The notes under the pieces: model-generated
Seen by the model: only the letters and a program-made list of their open reading frames with translations
What the model was told of the DNA's origin: nothing
Databases searched by the model: none
Made by a program: the position numbers and the translations under genes
NCBI GenBank assembly: GCA_038237665.1
Contig: JBBRYK010000040.1
Coordinates: 1-23,193 of the forward strand
Direction of reading: 5' to 3'
Length of the DNA: 23,193 nt
DNA from: JBBRYK01 sp038237665
GTDB lineage: Bacteria > Actinomycetota > Thermoleophilia > Gaiellales > Gaiellaceae
Shown: piece by piece, positions 21,616 through 23,193 of the stretch
Position numbering within the stretch: position 1 is the first letter of the stretch
Layout of the letters: each line of letters begins with the position of its first letter

Positions 21616-22055
21616 CGTCGCCGGCAGGGCGCATCACCTCGACGTAGCACCCGGTGAGGTCGGCCGGTATGTGCTCCTCCCTGGCGATCCGGGACGTGTG
21701 CCCCTGCTGGCCGAGCGGCTGGAAACGCCCCGTCAGGTCGCCGAGAAGCGCGAGTTCGTGACAAGGACTCGTTCTACGGTCAGCGCGAGCCGGGCCGGAT
21801 GCCGATCGCCGAAGAGCTCGAAGGACGTTGGCGAGCCTGGATCCGGGCCGGCGTCTCTGCTCGGAGATGGAGGCCGCAGCGATCTTCGTGGTCGCGCGCG
21901 TGCTGGGATGCCGGGCGGGCGCGCTTCTGCTCGTGGCAGGAAACCAGGAGCTCGACGAGGGCGAGCAGCGCCCGCTCGAGCTACCGCTCGATCCGCTGCT
22001 GGACGGCGCGATCGACGGGCTGCGCACGCTCATCGCCCACGATCACGCTCGCTAG
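21578..22055 (+). pseudogene. udp: Uridine phosphorylase remnant with internal deletion and frameshift
   Basis: Three frames carry pieces of a nucleoside phosphorylase in the right order. The N-terminus ('HLDVAPGEVGRYVLLPGDPG', 'EKREFVT') ends near 21763. In the next frame comes 'KDSFYGQREPGRMPIAEELE', which in the family lies about 110 residues after the REF motif. After one missing base near 21856, a third frame gives 'CSEMEAAAIFVVARVLGCRA' to the stop at 22053-22055. About 300 bp of the middle, including phosphate-binding and catalytic parts, is gone, so no activity is expected. The intact enzyme splits uridine with phosphate into uracil and ribose-1-phosphate. Its start (ATG 21578 or 21590) overlaps the CBS gene, implying a former GDH-CBS-udp operon. 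The stop touches the proposed end of the right-hand IS. Confidence 0.8.
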
Positions 22056-23193
22056 TCCGAAGTTACCCGCGGTGGGGCATGGCGATTCGGCTCCACGCCG
22101 TTGATTGAGGCGCGTGGCGGCTGTCGCGCTCGTGGCTACGCGAGTTTCGGGATGCGCTCGAGGAGCTGGAGGGCGCGGGCCTGGGCGGGGTTGGTGTTGG
22201 TGACGGTGTCGAAGGTGGCCTGGTTGCCGCGGACGCGGTTGGTGTTGCGGACGATGAGGGCGAGTTCGGCGAGCAGGCTGGTGTAGGAGTGGCAGCTGTC
22301 GCCGTCGCTGGTCTTGTGGGTTGCGGCTTTGCGTTTGGCGGCTTGGGAGCGTTCGGCTTTGGCGACCGGGTCGGCGGCGAGCGGTGGCTGCTCGTCTGTG
22401 TAGAGCAGCGGCGCCCAAGCGCTGCGGAGGTGCCATTCGAGGTAGTAGGCGAGCAGGCAGAGGAAGGCATGGGCGCGGACGCGGTCCTCGCGCCGGTGGC
22501 GGATCGGGCGGATCTCGAGCTCGGGGCCTTTGAGGGTGCGGAAGGCGCGTTCGGCGTGGGCGAGCTGCTTGTAGGAGCGGACGACCTCGGCGGTGGCGAG
22601 CGTCTGCTCGGTGAGGTTGGTGCGCAGGACGTAGAAGCCGTCCAGGGCTGCCTCCTCGTCGATTTGGGCCTGCTTGCGGGCGTACTCGAAGCCGTTGTCT
22701 TCGATGATCAGCTGGAAGTGCTTTTTCATCTTGCGCTTGTTGATCACCTGACCGACCGCGAGCGCGATCTGCGCCGCCCCGGCGAGCGAGCCGGCGTCGA
22801 CGCGCGCTTTGATCGGCGCGAGCGCGGCCTCGGTCGCGGCGAGCAGGTCCTCGCGTTTGCGCGCCCGCTCGGCGGCGACGAGCGGGTTGCGGCAGACGAC
22901 CAGGCGTTCGCCCCGGTAGTCGGCGCTTTCGATCTCGCCCAGGTTCTGTTCGTCGAAGAGCGACAGTTGCAGCGCGCCCTCCTTGACCAGCTTCTTGACT
23001 TGCGGCGCCTTCAGGGCCGTGATCCAGCCGATCCCCTCGGCGGCCGCGAGCGTCTCCAGGTTGGCCTTGGTCGCCATCCCGCGGTCGACGATCACCACTA
23101 GCGTCGTGAAGCCGAAACGCTCGCGCAGCTTCTCGATCTGGGCGGGCAGCGTCTTGTCGTCGTGCAGGCCGCCGGGGAAGACCTCGATCGCGA
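22051..23193 (-). mobile_element. IS1634-type insertion sequence (right edge, partial)
   Basis: A transposase gene running off the window plus about 85 bases of its 3' flank. The flank holds blocks matching the left-edge element (complement of 22081-22094 and of 22051-22064, the latter AACTTCGGACTAGC), at about the same distance from the stop. I infer that the element ends near 22051. The udp remnant stop (22053-22055) overlaps this end, so the exact border is uncertain by a few bases. The other end lies outside the window. Confidence 0.65.
22136..23193 (-). CDS. IS1634-family (IS4-like) DDE transposase, partial
   Basis: The frame is open through the right edge, so at least 352 C-terminal residues are present and the true start is outside. 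'IEVFPGGLHDDKTL' and 'LVVIVDRGMATKANLETLAA' carry the second catalytic Asp. A long inserted region follows. The third catalytic residue is the Glu of 'YKQLAHAERAFRTLK', followed by 'GPELEIRPIRHRREDRVRAH' and a hydrophobic helix, the usual IS1634/IS1549 arrangement. The C-terminus is 'NPAQARALQLLERIPKLA'. The visible part has no internal stop and looks functional. An ATG at 23098 is internal to this frame, not the start. It reads leftward, toward the udp remnant. Confidence 0.92.
   Translation of the reverse strand, partial: AIEVFPGGLHDDKTLPAQIEKLRERFGFTTLVVIVDRGMATKANLETLAAAEGIGWITALKAPQVKKLVKEGALQLSLFDEQNLGEIESADYRGERLVVCRNPLVAAERARKREDLLAATEAALAPIKARVDAGSLAGAAQIALAVGQVINKRKMKKHFQLIIEDNGFEYARKQAQIDEEAALDGFYVLRTNLTEQTLATAEVVRSYKQLAHAERAFRTLKGPELEIRPIRHRREDRVRAHAFLCLLAYYLEWHLRSAWAPLLYTDEQPPLAADPVAKAERSQAAKRKAATHKTSDGDSCHSYTSLLAELALIVRNTNRVRGNQATFDTVTNTNPAQARALQLLERIPKLA

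Noticed and set aside
22289..23101. Plus-strand open frame of 270 codons opposite the transposase
   Set aside because: It has antisense-type composition (Gly/Ala/Val/Arg-rich) and no motifs; the opposite strand holds a recognisable DDE transposase.
1..23193. Composite transposon formed by the two IS ends
   Set aside because: The two ends are clearly diverged (10 of 19 residues identical) and core genes such as trxB, rmuC, dinG and gdhA lie between them; coincidence of related elements is more likely.

Overview
This is a high-GC window with frequent GTG starts, short intergenic gaps and few strong Shine-Dalgarno sites. Its gene families point to an actinomycete of the Thermoleophilia type (Gaiellales/Solirubrobacterales). 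They include a MASE9-like membrane domain, a subtilase with a Trp-Asn-Ser-Ser-Ser tail, a Vms1/baeRF-type release-factor homologue and a fragment related to F420-dependent NADP reductases. The taxonomic call is an inference; no rRNA is present.

Layout. At 1-143 lies the 3' end of an IS1634-type element. Positions 174-2682, on the minus strand, hold trxB, a corA-type transporter and a zinc-ribbon/PAS protein. A 209-bp divergent region carrying a SigR-like promoter for trxB separates them from a baeRF/Vms1-like gene at 2892-4034. A convergent rmuC and a small low-complexity protein follow on the minus strand. A DinG-type Fe-S helicase, a DUF3105 membrane protein and tRNA-Leu(UAA) then run rightward to 8609.

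From 8.6 to 19.9 kb the content changes to membrane, secreted and surface proteins plus damaged genes. This block has a MASE9-like membrane protein lacking a normal start, a broken secreted subtilase, a small exported protein, a 5'-truncated F420-reductase-like fragment and an orphan ModA. It also has a beta-helix lipoprotein, a 733-residue exported protein of unknown role, a metzincin-like secreted protease with two Cys-rich repeat domains, and a surface-anchored clan-A-type glycosidase-like protein.

From 19.9 to 22.05 kb, glutamate dehydrogenase, a two-CBS protein and a decayed uridine phosphorylase sit head to tail with almost no spacing. The window closes with a second, partial IS1634-type transposase on the minus strand. 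Its 3' end resembles the left one, so two diverged related elements face inward across the window.

Housekeeping genes (trxB, rmuC, dinG, modA, gdhA) look intact. Several accessory genes carry frameshifts, a nonsense codon or deletions, and these concentrate around the exported-protein block and next to the right-hand IS. I saw no CRISPR array, prophage or recognisable defence system.
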